From assembly GCF_029688845.1 (NCBI RefSeq), contig NZ_JARUKW010000004.1:184010-248009 (forward strand): a stretch of 64,000 bases of DNA. The letters run 5' to 3'. Below, piece after piece: positions 8,462-17,830 of this stretch. The first letter of the stretch is position 1. Every line of letters begins with the position of its first letter. The notes under the pieces were generated by a model. The model saw nothing but the letters and a program-made list of their open reading frames with translations. It did not search any database and was not told the DNA's origin. This stretch comes from Natronococcus sp. A-GB1 (GTDB lineage Archaea; Halobacteriota; Halobacteria; Halobacteriales; Natrialbaceae). The position numbers and the translations under genes were made by a program.

Positions 8462-9625
8462 TTACTCGAGGTCGACCCACTCGCCGCGCTCGTCGCTATC
8501 CTCGATCGCCGCGAGGACCCGCTGGGCGGCCAGCCCGTCCTCGAAGCTGGGTTCGAACTCGCCGCCGCTTTCGACCGCGCTGAGCAGCTCGTAGTTCTCG
8601 TGAACGAACGTGTGCTCCCAGCCGATGACGTGGCCCGGCGGCCACCAGTGGTCGACGTAGGGGTCGTCCTCGTCCGTGACGAGAATCGTCTCGTAGCCGC
8701 GGTTCTCGCCTCGACGGAGGACCTCGAGTTCGTTCAGGCGCTCGAGGGAGAACCGAAGGCTGCCCTCGCTGCCCTGGATCTCGATCGTGTGGTCGTTCTT
8801 GTGGCCCGTCGCGTACCGCGTGGCCTCGAGCGTGCCCATCGCGCCGTTGGCGAACTCGAGCTGGGCCGAGTAGGCGTCGTCGACGGTGACCGGGCGCGTT
8901 TCGACGGCTTCGCCGTCTCCTCGAGACTCCTCCGGAGTCTCGCCGTCCTCCCCTTCGACCGGACGCTCATCGACGAACGTTTGCAGGTGACCGCTGAGCC
9001 GTTCGATGTCGCCCGCGTGCTCGTCGTCGCCGATCAAAAAGCGCAAGAGGTCGACCGTGTGGGCGCCCAGATCACCGAGTACACCCGAGCCGGCCATCTC
9101 CTCGTCGAGGCGCCAGGCCCACGGCGCCTCGGGGTCGACCAGCCAGTCCTGGAGGTAGCGCCCGCGGACGTGGCGGATCTCGCCGATTTCGCCGTCGTCG
9201 ATCAGCCGTTTCGCGTACCGAATCGCGGGGACGAACCGGTAGTTGAACGCACAGCCGTTGGGAACGCCGGCCTCGCGGGCCGCCTCGGCCATCTCTTCTG
9301 CCTCCTCGAGGGTCGGGGCCAACGGCTTCTCGCAGAAGACGGGCGTACCGGCCTCGAGGGCCGCGATCGACGGTTCGGCGTGGACGTGGTTCGGGCCGAG
9401 GTTGTAGAAGACGTCGACGTCGTCGACGACCTCGCGCCAGTCGGTCGCCGTCTCCGCGAACCCGAGCTGCTCCGCGGCCTCCGAGAGCGCCTCCTCGTCG
9501 CGGCCGACGAGAACCTTGCGCTCGACGTCCGGGGCGTCCGGGAAGAACATCGGCAGTCGTGCCAGTGCGTTCGCGTGGGCTTTCCCCATGAACCGGTAGC
9601 CGAGTACGCCGACTTCGAGGGTCAT
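8462..9625 (-). CDS. Gfo/Idh/MocA family oxidoreductase
   Basis: A 387-aa NAD(P)-dependent dehydrogenase. The Rossmann start is MTLEVGVLGYRFMGKAHANA, and the family EKP motif lies in PVFCEKPLAPTLEEAEEM. The C-terminal sheet domain begins near NGCAFNYRFVPAIRYAKRL and carries the active-site stretch GSGVLGDLGAHTVDLLRFL, with the Asp and His typical for proton transfer. Family members oxidise sugars, inositols or sugar acids; the substrate is unknown. The frame is open upstream to 9964, but the conserved start and the loss of coding pattern place the ATG at 9625. The downstream CtBP-like dehydrogenase may act in the same pathway (inference). Confidence 0.9.
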   Translation of the reverse strand: MTLEVGVLGYRFMGKAHANALARLPMFFPDAPDVERKVLVGRDEEALSEAAEQLGFAETATDWREVVDDVDVFYNLGPNHVHAEPSIAALEAGTPVFCEKPLAPTLEEAEEMAEAAREAGVPNGCAFNYRFVPAIRYAKRLIDDGEIGEIRHVRGRYLQDWLVDPEAPWAWRLDEEMAGSGVLGDLGAHTVDLLRFLIGDDEHAGDIERLSGHLQTFVDERPVEGEDGETPEESRGDGEAVETRPVTVDDAYSAQLEFANGAMGTLEATRYATGHKNDHTIEIQGSEGSLRFSLERLNELEVLRRGENRGYETILVTDEDDPYVDHWWPPGHVIGWEHTFVHENYELLSAVESGGEFEPSFEDGLAAQRVLAAIEDSDERGEWVDLE

Positions 9626-9733
9626 GCGCGATCGTTCACCACAGATGTAGTTAGAAGTTTCCGTCTCGCGGCGGTTTTCGGCGGTCGCGCGGCCGTTGCG
9701 AGCACAGGCCGCGCCCTTACCCGAACGGTCGGC

Positions 9734-9977
9734 ATGGCTGTGCTCGTACACTCCGCTGGCACGGCGAGCAGGATATCCGCGTCGACGACGTCCCGAAGCC
9801 CGAGATCGAGGAACCGACGGACGCGATCGGCTCGAACCTCTCCGACGAAGAGGTCCTGTTCCTCTCCGATATCTACCCGACGGGGTACATGGCCGCCGAG
9901 AACGCGACAGCCCCGAGATATACCAGACGTTCAACGACAAGGAGGACGACTGCGTCAAGGTCATCCTCGAGCCCTAG
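9734..9977 (+). pseudogene. Deleted remnant of a zinc-dependent alcohol/formaldehyde dehydrogenase
   Basis: Three short pieces of one enzyme survive. From about 9757 the frame reads WHGEQDIRVDDVPKPEIEEP, the N-terminus of glutathione-independent formaldehyde dehydrogenase-like zinc alcohol dehydrogenases. It jumps directly to SDEEVLFLSDIYPTGYMAAE, which in intact family members lies about 150 residues further on. After a frame change near 9910 the C-terminus FNDKEDDCVKVILEP and a TAG (9975-9977) follow. The ATG at 9734 is out of frame with the first piece by 23 nt. An intact gene would be about 1.2 kb; 244 bp remain. The pattern shows at least two internal deletions and frame loss. The parent family name is from memory of its conserved segments. 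Confidence 0.85.
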
Positions 9978-10122
9978 CGGTTCGGTCCCGATCGTGGGCC
10001 GTTCGCCGAATCCGCACCACCGCGCCCTCGGGCGAACAGCGTAAGACCCTCTTGCTCGTATCTTCGGTCGCCGGTGTCGAAAGGCTTCGAAGCCGCCCGT
10101 TGAGGACGTGGCCCTCCCTCGA

Positions 10123-10512
10123 TCACGGCGACGCCGAACGTTCCGCCAGGCCACAGCACTCGAGACAGCGCTCGGCCAGCTCGGGCAGATCGCGGACCAG
10201 GAGCGTCTCGGATCGGCTATCGTACTCGACGAGCCGCGCGTCCTCGAGCGCCGGGAGGTGCTTGTGGTGGAGCGCTATCTCGGCTCGTTCCACGGCCTCA
10301 TCCGAGAGTGTCGCGGGCGAAGTGTCGTTCTTCCAGGCGGCGAGCTGTCGAGCCGCGTCCGTCCGGGAGGTCGGTCCCTGTTCCCGTACGTACGAAATGA
10401 GACGTCGTCGACGCGCGTCTCCGAGGGAGCGCAGGATTTCGTCGATCCTGTCGCTGGCACATAACTCGCCACCCCCGCCGATCATGTCCGATCTCTGATT
10501 GCTGTCTGACAC
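10123..10512 (-). CDS. Haloarchaeal winged-helix regulator-like protein (DUF7344 type)
   Basis: A 129-aa protein with an ArsR-like helix-turn-helix layout: DRIDEILRSLGDARRRRLIS, then SRTDAARQLAAW as candidate recognition region, then ALHHKHLPALEDARLVEYD as the wing/helix typical of haloarchaeal single-domain transcription factors. The GTG at 10512 is the probable start (VSDSNQRSDM). A TATA-like TTTAATTA at about 10533-10540 on the minus strand lies at the right distance for a leaderless transcript. It stands alone between the pseudogene and the threonine ammonia-lyase gene, so its targets are unknown. Confidence 0.8.
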   Translation of the reverse strand: MSDSNQRSDMIGGGGELCASDRIDEILRSLGDARRRRLISYVREQGPTSRTDAARQLAAWKNDTSPATLSDEAVERAEIALHHKHLPALEDARLVEYDSRSETLLVRDLPELAERCLECCGLAERSASP

Positions 10513-10718
10513 GGCTCAGAGTTCTTTAGTGTCGTAATTAAACGCCCAACCTTATCAATTAGGTCTCACGCATCAGCCAGTCCGTGTTCGAACGATATCG
10601 ATCCTGACTTCTCCCGACGCGGGACGGCTTGCGGCGTCGTGCGCCGAAAGGAGTGGAACAGCGCGGCGCACCGACAGCGTGCTGGGCCAACCGGCACGGT
10701 TCGACGGGCCCGCTTCGG

Positions 10719-11951
10719 CTACGCGAGCCCGCTCTCCACGACGGAAACGTCCTCGAGCTCTCCCAAGGACTCGAGAACACCTCGTAAGTGCTCCGGGCCG
10801 CTGCCCTCGAGTCCGACCGTCACGGGGACCCGGTTCGGATGATCGTCGGGGCCGCGGCGGGCGCGCTCGAGGACGTCCAGCGCCGCGCCCTCGGCCTCGA
10901 CGGTCTCGACGAGGTCGCCGACGGCCGTCGGCCAGCCCGCGACCGCCAGTCGGACCTCGGCATAGCGGCCGAGCTCCCCGAGTCCGGTGCGGGTCAGTTC
11001 GGCGTGTTCGGAGAGGTTGACGTTCCCACCGGAGACGACGACGGCGACGTGCTCGTCCTCGAGGTCGATTTCTTCGGAGAGCGCGGCGGCGAGCGGGGCC
11101 GCACCAGCTGTCTCGGCGACCGTCTTCGCTCGCTCGGCGAGCAGGGTGACGGCGGTCGCGAGCTCGCGGTCCGTGACGCCGACGACGTCGTCGACGACCT
11201 CGCGGGCGTTCGCGAACGTCGTCTCGAGCATCCGCGTGTCGGCGATCCCCTCCGCGACGGTGTCGACGTCCGCGAGTTCGTGGATGCGGTCGTTCTCGAG
11301 GGCGGGTTTGGCGTGGAGCGCCCCCTCGGGCTGGACGCCGATCACCCGAACGTCGGGATCGGCGGCCTTCAGGACGGTGCCGATCCCCGAGATCAGCCCG
11401 CCCCCGCCGATGGCGACGAGGACGGTATCGAGCTCGGGATACTGCTCGAGCAGCTCGAGGCCGACCGTTCCCTGGCCCGCGATGATCGCCCCGTCGTCGA
11501 AGGGGTGGACGAACGTCTCGCCGGTCTCCTCGGCCCGCTCGAGGGCGTACTCGTAGGACCGCTCGTAGATCTCGCCCTCGACGATCACCTCGGCGCCGTA
11601 GCCGCGGGTGGCCTCGATCTTCGCCGCGGGGGTGACCTCGGGGACGACGATGGTCGTCTCGATGCCGAGCAGGTCGCCCGCGAGCGCGACGCCCTGGGCG
11701 TGGTTACCCGCGCTCGAGGCGATCACGCCCGCCTCGCGCTCGCGTTCGGAGAGCTGGGCCATCCGGTTGTACGCCCCCCGAATCTTGAACGAGCCCGCCC
11801 GCTGGACGTTCTCGAGTTTGAGCCCGACCGACGCGGCCCCGCTCAGCTCGGCGAACGTCCGCGAGGTGTCGAGCGGGGTCCGGTGGGCGACGTCGCCGAT
11901 TCGATCGCGGGCCGCCTCGACGTCTTCGTGGGATATTCGCCGATCGCTCAC
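10719..11951 (-). CDS. ilvA: Threonine ammonia-lyase with C-terminal ACT-like domain
   Basis: A 410-aa PLP enzyme that deaminates threonine (or serine) to 2-oxobutyrate, the first step toward isoleucine or threonine catabolism. The PLP lysine lies in QRAGSFKIRGAYNRM, the substrate Asn loop in ASSAGNHAQGVALAG and the phosphate-binding loop in VAIGGGGLISGIG. Residues about 325-410 (RLAVAGWPTAVGDLVETVEA and VPVTVGLEGSGPEHL) look like an ACT regulatory domain. The start is GTG 11951; its GTGA overlaps the stop of the M20 gene by 4 nt, so the two are translationally coupled. The much longer open frame upstream is shadow of the M20 gene. Confidence 0.9.
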   Translation of the reverse strand: MSDRRISHEDVEAARDRIGDVAHRTPLDTSRTFAELSGAASVGLKLENVQRAGSFKIRGAYNRMAQLSEREREAGVIASSAGNHAQGVALAGDLLGIETTIVVPEVTPAAKIEATRGYGAEVIVEGEIYERSYEYALERAEETGETFVHPFDDGAIIAGQGTVGLELLEQYPELDTVLVAIGGGGLISGIGTVLKAADPDVRVIGVQPEGALHAKPALENDRIHELADVDTVAEGIADTRMLETTFANAREVVDDVVGVTDRELATAVTLLAERAKTVAETAGAAPLAAALSEEIDLEDEHVAVVVSGGNVNLSEHAELTRTGLGELGRYAEVRLAVAGWPTAVGDLVETVEAEGAALDVLERARRGPDDHPNRVPVTVGLEGSGPEHLRGVLESLGELEDVSVVESGLA

Positions 11952-13270
11952 CGCCCCCCCTCCGTCGCCGGTGACGACCGCGATCCCGTCCGTGGTCCCC
12001 GATCCTCGAGTGCCCGGATCGTCTCCACGAGGACAGCGGCGCCGTGCTCGAGGCTCCGTTCGTCGACGTCGAAGTGGGGCGTGTGGTGGCTGTCGGGGTG
12101 GTCGGTGCCGATGATCAGATAGGTCGCCAGCCCGCCCTCCTGCTGCACTCGCTCCATCAGGAAGGTCGCGTCCTCGCTCGCGCCGAAGTCGGCCCGCTCG
12201 ACGACGCGGTCGATCCCGTCGACGCCGCGGGCGACGTCGGCGACCACGGCGGCGAGTTCGGGGTCGCTGTCGGCCCGCGGGGACCTGCTGACGACGTCGA
12301 CCTCGGCCTCGCAGTCGTGCAGTTTCGCCGCCGAGCGGGCGACCCGCACGAACCGCGATTCGACGTACTCCATCAGCTCGGTCGTCTCGCCGCGAGCTTC
12401 GGCCTCCATTCGTGCTTTTTCGGCGATGACGTTGCTCGCGCTGCCGGCCTCGGCGTACCCGACGTTGACGCGGGTCATTCCCTCGGCGTGGCGCGGGATC
12501 GCGTAGATGTTCTCGATCGCCGTCCCCATTGCGTGCATGGCGTTTGCCCCCTCCTGGGGCGCCTTGCCCGCGTGGGCCGACTCGCCCTCGATGTGGACGT
12601 CGAGGTGACACATCGCGAGCGGTTTCTCGATGCCGGCGACGACCTCGCCTGTCGGGTGGTCGAGGCCGACGTGGGCCGCGAGCAGGTAGTCCAGCTCGTC
12701 GGCAAAGCGGCTCTTCGCCATCGGGCAGCCCCCGCCGCTAACCTCCTCGGCGGGTTGAAAGAAGACGACGAGCCTGCCCGAGAAGTCGCTCTCCCTGATC
12801 GCCTCCAGCGCCGCGAGCCCCCAGGTCATGTGGACGTCGTGGCCGCAGGCGTGCATCGCGCCGTCGATCCTCGAGCGAAAGCCCCCGGCGGCCGGGCGGT
12901 GTGCGTCGTCGTCCGCCTCCTCGATGAACAGCCCGTCGATGTCGACGCGCAGGCCGATCGACGGCCCCTCGCCGCGGTCGAGCACCGCGACGGCGCCGGT
13001 GTTTCCGTCGGCCATACACTCGAGGACGTCCTCGTCGGCCCCCCACTCGCGGGCGCGGGCGAGCCAGTCCTCGAGGCGCTCGTCGCCGGGAACGGCCATC
13101 CGGTCGGCAGGATCGTAGGCGTTGGCGCCGACGGCCAGCTCGTCGACGCCGATGCGCTCGAGCTCCTCGACGAGGCGGTACGTGGTGTAGAACTCCCGCC
13201 AGGCGGGCTCCGGGTGACGGTGGAAGTCCCGGCGAACGGCGGAGAGTCGGTTCCGGATCGGTTCGCTCAT
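11948..13270 (-). CDS. M20 family amidohydrolase (AbgA/aminoacylase-like)
   Basis: A 440-aa zinc-dependent amidohydrolase. Metal-binding elements are visible: DGAMHACGHDVHMTWGLAAL (His and Asp), FFQPAEEVSGGGCPM (catalytic and metal Glu), AAHVGLDHPTGEV and, near the end, IIGTDHPDSHHTPHFDVDE. The layout and the long N-terminus (RRDFHRHPEPAWREFYTTYR) resemble AbgA, which cleaves p-aminobenzoyl-glutamate, and related N-acyl amino acid hydrolases. The start ATG 13270 gives the conserved N-terminus. The stop overlaps the GTG of the threonine ammonia-lyase, which suggests joint amino-acid salvage (inference). There is no signal peptide, so the substrate is cytoplasmic. Confidence 0.88.
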   Translation of the reverse strand: MSEPIRNRLSAVRRDFHRHPEPAWREFYTTYRLVEELERIGVDELAVGANAYDPADRMAVPGDERLEDWLARAREWGADEDVLECMADGNTGAVAVLDRGEGPSIGLRVDIDGLFIEEADDDAHRPAAGGFRSRIDGAMHACGHDVHMTWGLAALEAIRESDFSGRLVVFFQPAEEVSGGGCPMAKSRFADELDYLLAAHVGLDHPTGEVVAGIEKPLAMCHLDVHIEGESAHAGKAPQEGANAMHAMGTAIENIYAIPRHAEGMTRVNVGYAEAGSASNVIAEKARMEAEARGETTELMEYVESRFVRVARSAAKLHDCEAEVDVVSRSPRADSDPELAAVVADVARGVDGIDRVVERADFGASEDATFLMERVQQEGGLATYLIIGTDHPDSHHTPHFDVDERSLEHGAAVLVETIRALEDRGPRTGSRSSPATEGGR

Positions 13271-13393
13271 GGGAGTCGATGACTCCCCCCACGAACTTAA
13301 TTGTACACAATTGTCGTTAACGTCGGCTACACAAAAAGGATAAGGTAGATGGTGACAATCGTACGCCAACGCGTCGCTCAGGCGTGAACTATC

Positions 13394-14362
13394 ATGAGCA
13401 AGCCAGATATCGTCGTCCTCCGCGAGGGGACGGAAGGACTCTCGATGGAATCGTACGCCGAAACGCTGCGCGAGCGCCTCCCCGAGGCGACCGTCGAACT
13501 CGCCCGCACGCCGAAGGAAGAACGGGAGCTCGTCCCGCAGGCCCGGATCGTGACGGGGGTTACGATCGAGGAGGAGCTGCTCGAGGACGCGGATCGCCTC
13601 GAGCTGTTCGCGTGTACGTTCGCCGGCACCGACCACGTGCCGATGGACGCACTGGCCGAACACGGCGTCGTCGTCACGAACGCGGGCGGGATCCATGCGC
13701 CCGGGATCGCCGAGCAGTCGATCGCGAACATGCTCGTCTTCGCGCGCAACCTCCACGAGGGCTGGCGGCGCAAATCGAACGGCGAGTGGCGCCACTTCCA
13801 GTCCCACGAGTTCACCGATAGTACGGTGACAGTCGTCGGTCTCGGCTCGATCGGCCAGGAGATCGTCCAGCGCCTCGAGGGATTCGACGTGGAGACGATC
13901 GGCATCCGATACACACCCTCGAAGGGTGGCCCGACCGACGAGGTCCTGAGCTTCGAGGAGGACGATGTCCACGAGGCGTTCTCCAGGAGCGAGTACGTCG
14001 TGCTGGCCTGCCCGCTGAACGATCTCACGCGCAACCTGGTCGACGAGGACGCGCTGGCGACGCTGCCGCCCGAGGCCGTGATCGTCAACGCGGCGCGAGG
14101 CGGCATTATCGACACCGACGCGCTCGTCTCGGCCCTGCAGTTCAACGGGATTCGGGGCACCGCCCTCGACGTCACCGATCCCGAACCGCTCCCCAACGAT
14201 CACGAGCTCTGGGACCTCGAGAACTGCCTGATCACGCCCCACACGGGCGGCCACACGCCGAAACACTGGGACCGACTGGCCGACATCGTCGCGACGAACG
14301 TCGACGCGCTTGAGGACGGGCGCGGATTCGAAAACGTCGTCTTCCGGCCGGACTCGAGTTGA
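13394..14362 (+). CDS. D-isomer-specific 2-hydroxyacid dehydrogenase
   Basis: A 322-aa NAD-dependent dehydrogenase with a canonical nucleotide loop (TVVGLGSIGQEIVQRL). The catalytic residues are Arg in VNAARGGIIDTDAL, Glu in DPEPLPNDHEL and His in LITPHTGGHTP. It interconverts a 2-oxo acid and a D-2-hydroxy acid. It ends 9 bp before the large D-lactate-type dehydrogenase, on the same strand, so the two form an operon handling D-2-hydroxy acids. It diverges from the M20 gene with 123 bp between them; AT-rich DNA with TTGTACACAATTGT (13301-13314) lies there and could be a promoter or operator. Confidence 0.9.
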   Translation: MSKPDIVVLREGTEGLSMESYAETLRERLPEATVELARTPKEERELVPQARIVTGVTIEEELLEDADRLELFACTFAGTDHVPMDALAEHGVVVTNAGGIHAPGIAEQSIANMLVFARNLHEGWRRKSNGEWRHFQSHEFTDSTVTVVGLGSIGQEIVQRLEGFDVETIGIRYTPSKGGPTDEVLSFEEDDVHEAFSRSEYVVLACPLNDLTRNLVDEDALATLPPEAVIVNAARGGIIDTDALVSALQFNGIRGTALDVTDPEPLPNDHELWDLENCLITPHTGGHTPKHWDRLADIVATNVDALEDGRGFENVVFRPDSS

Positions 14363-14371
14363 GTCGTCACG

Positions 14372-17300
14372 ATGGCTAGCGAAGACACCCGGTCGACGAC
14401 CGATCACGGCGATCGAACGACGACTGACCACAGCGATCAGACCGCGGCCCCCGAGGACGTGCAGCTAGGGCCGCCCGACGATCCGCGAGCCGAGGATCCC
14501 GCCGCCGACTCGCGGGCGGACTACGACTACGTCGGCGGTCGGATCGACCGCCCGAGACTCGTCTCCGACCTCCGGCGACGGATCGACGGCGAGGTCCGCT
14601 TCGACGAGTACAGCCGCCAGCTGTACGCGACCGACGCCAGCGCCTACGAGATGACGCCGATCGGCGTCGTCCTCCCGCGATCGACCGAGGACGTCGCCAG
14701 CGTCGTCGCCTACTGCGCCGACCGGGAGATTCCCGTCCTACCGAGAGGCGGCGGGACGAGCCTCGCGGGCCAGGCGGTCAACGAGGCCGTCGTCCTCGAC
14801 TTCACGACTCACATGGGCGGCCTCCTCGAGATCGATCCCGACGAGCGGCGGGCAACCGCGCAGGCGGGGGCCGTCCTCGCCGAACTCAACGACGAGCTCG
14901 AGCCCCACGGGCTGAAGTTCGCGCCAGACCCCGCCGCGGGGAATCGCAGCGCGGTCGGCGGTGCCGTCGGCAACAACTCCACGGGCGCCCACTCGCTGCA
15001 GTACGGCAAAACCGACGCCTACGTCGAGTCCTGCGAGGTCGTCCTCGCCGACGGCTCCGTCGAACGGTTCGGCGAGGTCACGGTCGAGACGCTGCGCGAG
15101 CGGGCCGATCCCGACGGTTCCCTGTCCGATCGCATCCACGAGGCACTCAGACGGGTGATCGACGAGGAGAGCGAGGCGATCGCCGAGGCGTACCCCCAGC
15201 TCAAGCGGAACGTCTCGGGATACAACCTCGATCGGCTCGTCGCCGAGGCCTACGGCCGCCCCGACGCCTTCGACGAGAACAGCGGTGACTCCGTCGACAT
15301 CGACGGCGAACCCGACCCCGACGCGACGGTCAACCTCGCGCGGGTGTTCGCAGGCAGCGAGGGGACGCTGGGCGTGCTCACGGAGGTCGAAGTGGCTCTC
15401 GAGCCGATCCCCGAAACCACGTCGGTCGCCCTGCTGACCTACGAGGACCTGCTCGAGGCGATGGCCGACGTCGACACCATCGTCCGGAACCACGATCCCG
15501 CGGCGATCGAGGCGATCGACGACGTGCTGATCGACCTCGCCGGGCGGACCGAGGAGTTCGCCGACGTCGTCGCACAGCTCCCCGCGGGCACCGAGACCGC
15601 ACTGCTCGTGGAGTTCTACGCCGAGGACGACGACCACGGTCGCGAGCAGGTCGCCGACCTGCTGGCCGATCGACTCCCCGACGAGACCGTCCCGGACCCG
15701 ACCGCGGACGAGGGCGACGCGGACGCCGCGGGGAACGCGACCGCCTCCGGCGACCCCGTCCGCGCCTTCGACGCGCTCGAGGCCCACGCGTCCGACGAGC
15801 GCGCCGAGCTCTGGAAGCTTCGCAAGAGCGCGGCGCCGATCCTGCTCTCGCGCACGTCGGACGCCAAGCACATCTCCTTCATCGAGGACACCGCGGTCCC
15901 GACCGAGAACCTCGCGGACTACGTCGCCGACTTCAAGGAGGTGCTCGCCGACCACGACACGTTCGCGAGCTTCTACGCCCACGCGGGGCCGGGCTGTATG
16001 CACATGCGGCCGCTGGTCGACACCAAAAGCGAGGCCGGCCTCGAGGAGTTCGAGTCCCTCGCCGACGCGGTAACGGATCTGGTCGTCGAGTACGGCGGCT
16101 CGGTCTCGGGCGAGCACGGCGACGGCCACGCCCGCACCCAGTGGAACCGCAAGCTGTACGGCGAGGACGTGTGGGAGCTCTTCCGCGATCTGAAGTCGGC
16201 GTTCGACCCCGACTGGCTGCTCAATCCGGGGACGGTCTGTGGCGACCACCGGATGACCGAGCACCTGCGGTTCGACCCCGACTACGAGTTCGAGGCCGGC
16301 TTCGAGCCCGCCCTGCGCTGGGAGAACGAGAACGGCTTCCAGGGGATGGCCGAACTCTGTCACGGCTGTGGGGGCTGTCGCAGCGACCAGGAGACCACCG
16401 GCGGCGTCATGTGTCCGACGTTCCGCGCAGCCGAGGAGGAGAGCCTCAGCACGCGGGGCCGGGCGAACATGCTCCGCCAGGCGATGAGCGGTGACCTCGA
16501 GGCCGACGCCACCGACACGGAGTTCCTCGCCGAGATCATGGACCTGTGTATCGGCTGCAAGGGCTGTGCGCGGGACTGCCCGAGCGAGGTCGACATGGCC
16601 AAGCTCAAAGCCGAGGTCGAACACGCCGCCCACCAGGAACACGGCGTCGGGTTGCGCGAGCGCCTGTTCGCGAACGTCGATCGGCTCAACGCCGTCGGCT
16701 CCGCGCTGGCGCCCGTCTCGAACTGGGCCGCGTCGCTGCCGGGCTCCGGGCTCGTCGCCGAGAAGACACTGGGAATCGCCCGCGAGCGGGACCTCCCCTC
16801 GTTCGCCGACGAGAGCCTCGAGGACTGGTTCGACGCGCGCGGATCGCACGTCGATCCCGCAGAGGCCGACCGCAAGGTGTTGCTCGTTCCCGACGCCTAC
16901 ACCAACTACAACCATCCCCGGGCGGGGAAGGCCACGGTGCAGGTCCTCGAGACCGCGGGCGTCCACGTCCGGATCCCCGACGAGGTGACGTCGACCGGTC
17001 GGCCCGCCCACTCGAAGGGCTTCCTCGACGTCTCCCGCGAGCGCGCGCGAACGAACGTCGAGGCGCTCGCTCCGTACGTCGAGGACGGCTGGGAGGTCGT
17101 CCTCGTCGAACCCTCCGACGCCGTCATGCTCCAGTCCGATTATTTGGATCTGCTCTCGGGTCCAGACGTCGAGGCCGTCGCCGAGAGCACTTACGGCATC
17201 ATGGAGTATCTCGAGCGGTTCGACCTGGTCGATCGGCTCCCGACCGCAGCGTCCGGCGAGTCCCTGACCTACCACGGCCACTGCCATCAGAAGGCGACGA

Positions 17301-17593
17301 AGAAGGACGGCCACGCGGCCGGCGTCCTCGAGACGGTCGGCTACGAGGTCGACGCCCTCGATTCGGGCTGTTGTGGGATGGCCGGCTCCTTCGGCTACGA
17401 GGCCGAACACTACTCGCTCAGCCGGAAGATCGGCGACGTGCTCCTCGAGCAGATCGCCGGCAGCGACGGCGAGACCGTCGTCGCCCCCGGCGCGTCCTGT
17501 CGGAGTCAGATTGCGGGCTACGACGGTCACGAGGAACCGCCCCACCCGATAGAGAAGGTTTCCGCAGCGCTGTCGCGTAATCCGGATCGCTAA
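14372..17593 (+). CDS. D-lactate/glycolate-type dehydrogenase: fused FAD and Fe-S subunits
   Basis: A 1073-aa respiratory-type dehydrogenase. After an acidic low-complexity head (1-50), a VAO-type FAD domain spans about 60-600: VLPRGGGTSLAGQAVNEAVV binds the pyrophosphate, GGAVGNNSTGAHSLQYGKTD follows, and VSGEHGDGHARTQWN is the substrate-side loop. The C-terminal part is a GlcF-like electron module: CHGCGGCRSDQETTGGVMCP and CIGCKGCARDCPSEVDM bind Fe-S clusters, then the CCG-domain motifs HGHCHQKATKKDGH and DSGCCGMAGSFGYEAEH. Haloarchaeal D-lactate dehydrogenases have this fused form. Substrate (D-lactate versus glycolate or other D-2-hydroxy acids) is inferred. It is transcribed with the 2-hydroxyacid dehydrogenase just upstream. 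No membrane segments were seen. Confidence 0.9.
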   Translation: MASEDTRSTTDHGDRTTTDHSDQTAAPEDVQLGPPDDPRAEDPAADSRADYDYVGGRIDRPRLVSDLRRRIDGEVRFDEYSRQLYATDASAYEMTPIGVVLPRSTEDVASVVAYCADREIPVLPRGGGTSLAGQAVNEAVVLDFTTHMGGLLEIDPDERRATAQAGAVLAELNDELEPHGLKFAPDPAAGNRSAVGGAVGNNSTGAHSLQYGKTDAYVESCEVVLADGSVERFGEVTVETLRERADPDGSLSDRIHEALRRVIDEESEAIAEAYPQLKRNVSGYNLDRLVAEAYGRPDAFDENSGDSVDIDGEPDPDATVNLARVFAGSEGTLGVLTEVEVALEPIPETTSVALLTYEDLLEAMADVDTIVRNHDPAAIEAIDDVLIDLAGRTEEFADVVAQLPAGTETALLVEFYAEDDDHGREQVADLLADRLPDETVPDPTADEGDADAAGNATASGDPVRAFDALEAHASDERAELWKLRKSAAPILLSRTSDAKHISFIEDTAVPTENLADYVADFKEVLADHDTFASFYAHAGPGCMHMRPLVDTKSEAGLEEFESLADAVTDLVVEYGGSVSGEHGDGHARTQWNRKLYGEDVWELFRDLKSAFDPDWLLNPGTVCGDHRMTEHLRFDPDYEFEAGFEPALRWENENGFQGMAELCHGCGGCRSDQETTGGVMCPTFRAAEEESLSTRGRANMLRQAMSGDLEADATDTEFLAEIMDLCIGCKGCARDCPSEVDMAKLKAEVEHAAHQEHGVGLRERLFANVDRLNAVGSALAPVSNWAASLPGSGLVAEKTLGIARERDLPSFADESLEDWFDARGSHVDPAEADRKVLLVPDAYTNYNHPRAGKATVQVLETAGVHVRIPDEVTSTGRPAHSKGFLDVSRERARTNVEALAPYVEDGWEVVLVEPSDAVMLQSDYLDLLSGPDVEAVAESTYGIMEYLERFDLVDRLPTAASGESLTYHGHCHQKATKKDGHAAGVLETVGYEVDALDSGCCGMAGSFGYEAEHYSLSRKIGDVLLEQIAGSDGETVVAPGASCRSQIAGYDGHEEPPHPIEKVSAALSRNPDR

Positions 17594-17830
17594 CCTCACC
17601 GCAAGCGATTCTATTCTCTCGATCGTTCCGCATACGATCGCGTCAGTCCAACCGACGTTGATCACGGACTACGTCTGTCGAATCCGGTCTGATCCGCTCG
17701 ATGTGGCGGTTGAAATGTTGCTCGCGTCCCTCCGCTGAGCACGCTTCTCGATCGAGCCCCCGCGTACGGGGAATTAGTATGATCGGGCCGAAGAGCTACG
17801 TATGCATCAACTAGCCGGGGGCGATAGACT

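Noticed and set aside
8108..10498. 796-codon plus-strand frame across the Gfo/Idh/MocA gene
   Set aside because: Shadow of two minus-strand genes and the pseudogene region; no domain seen. Only the pieces of the dehydrogenase remnant in 9734-9977 are real traces of coding.
14738..17665. 975-codon open frame on the minus strand opposite the D-lactate-type dehydrogenase
   Set aside because: It is an antisense shadow caused by high GC at third codon positions; the plus-strand protein has clear FAD and Fe-S motifs, the minus frame has none.
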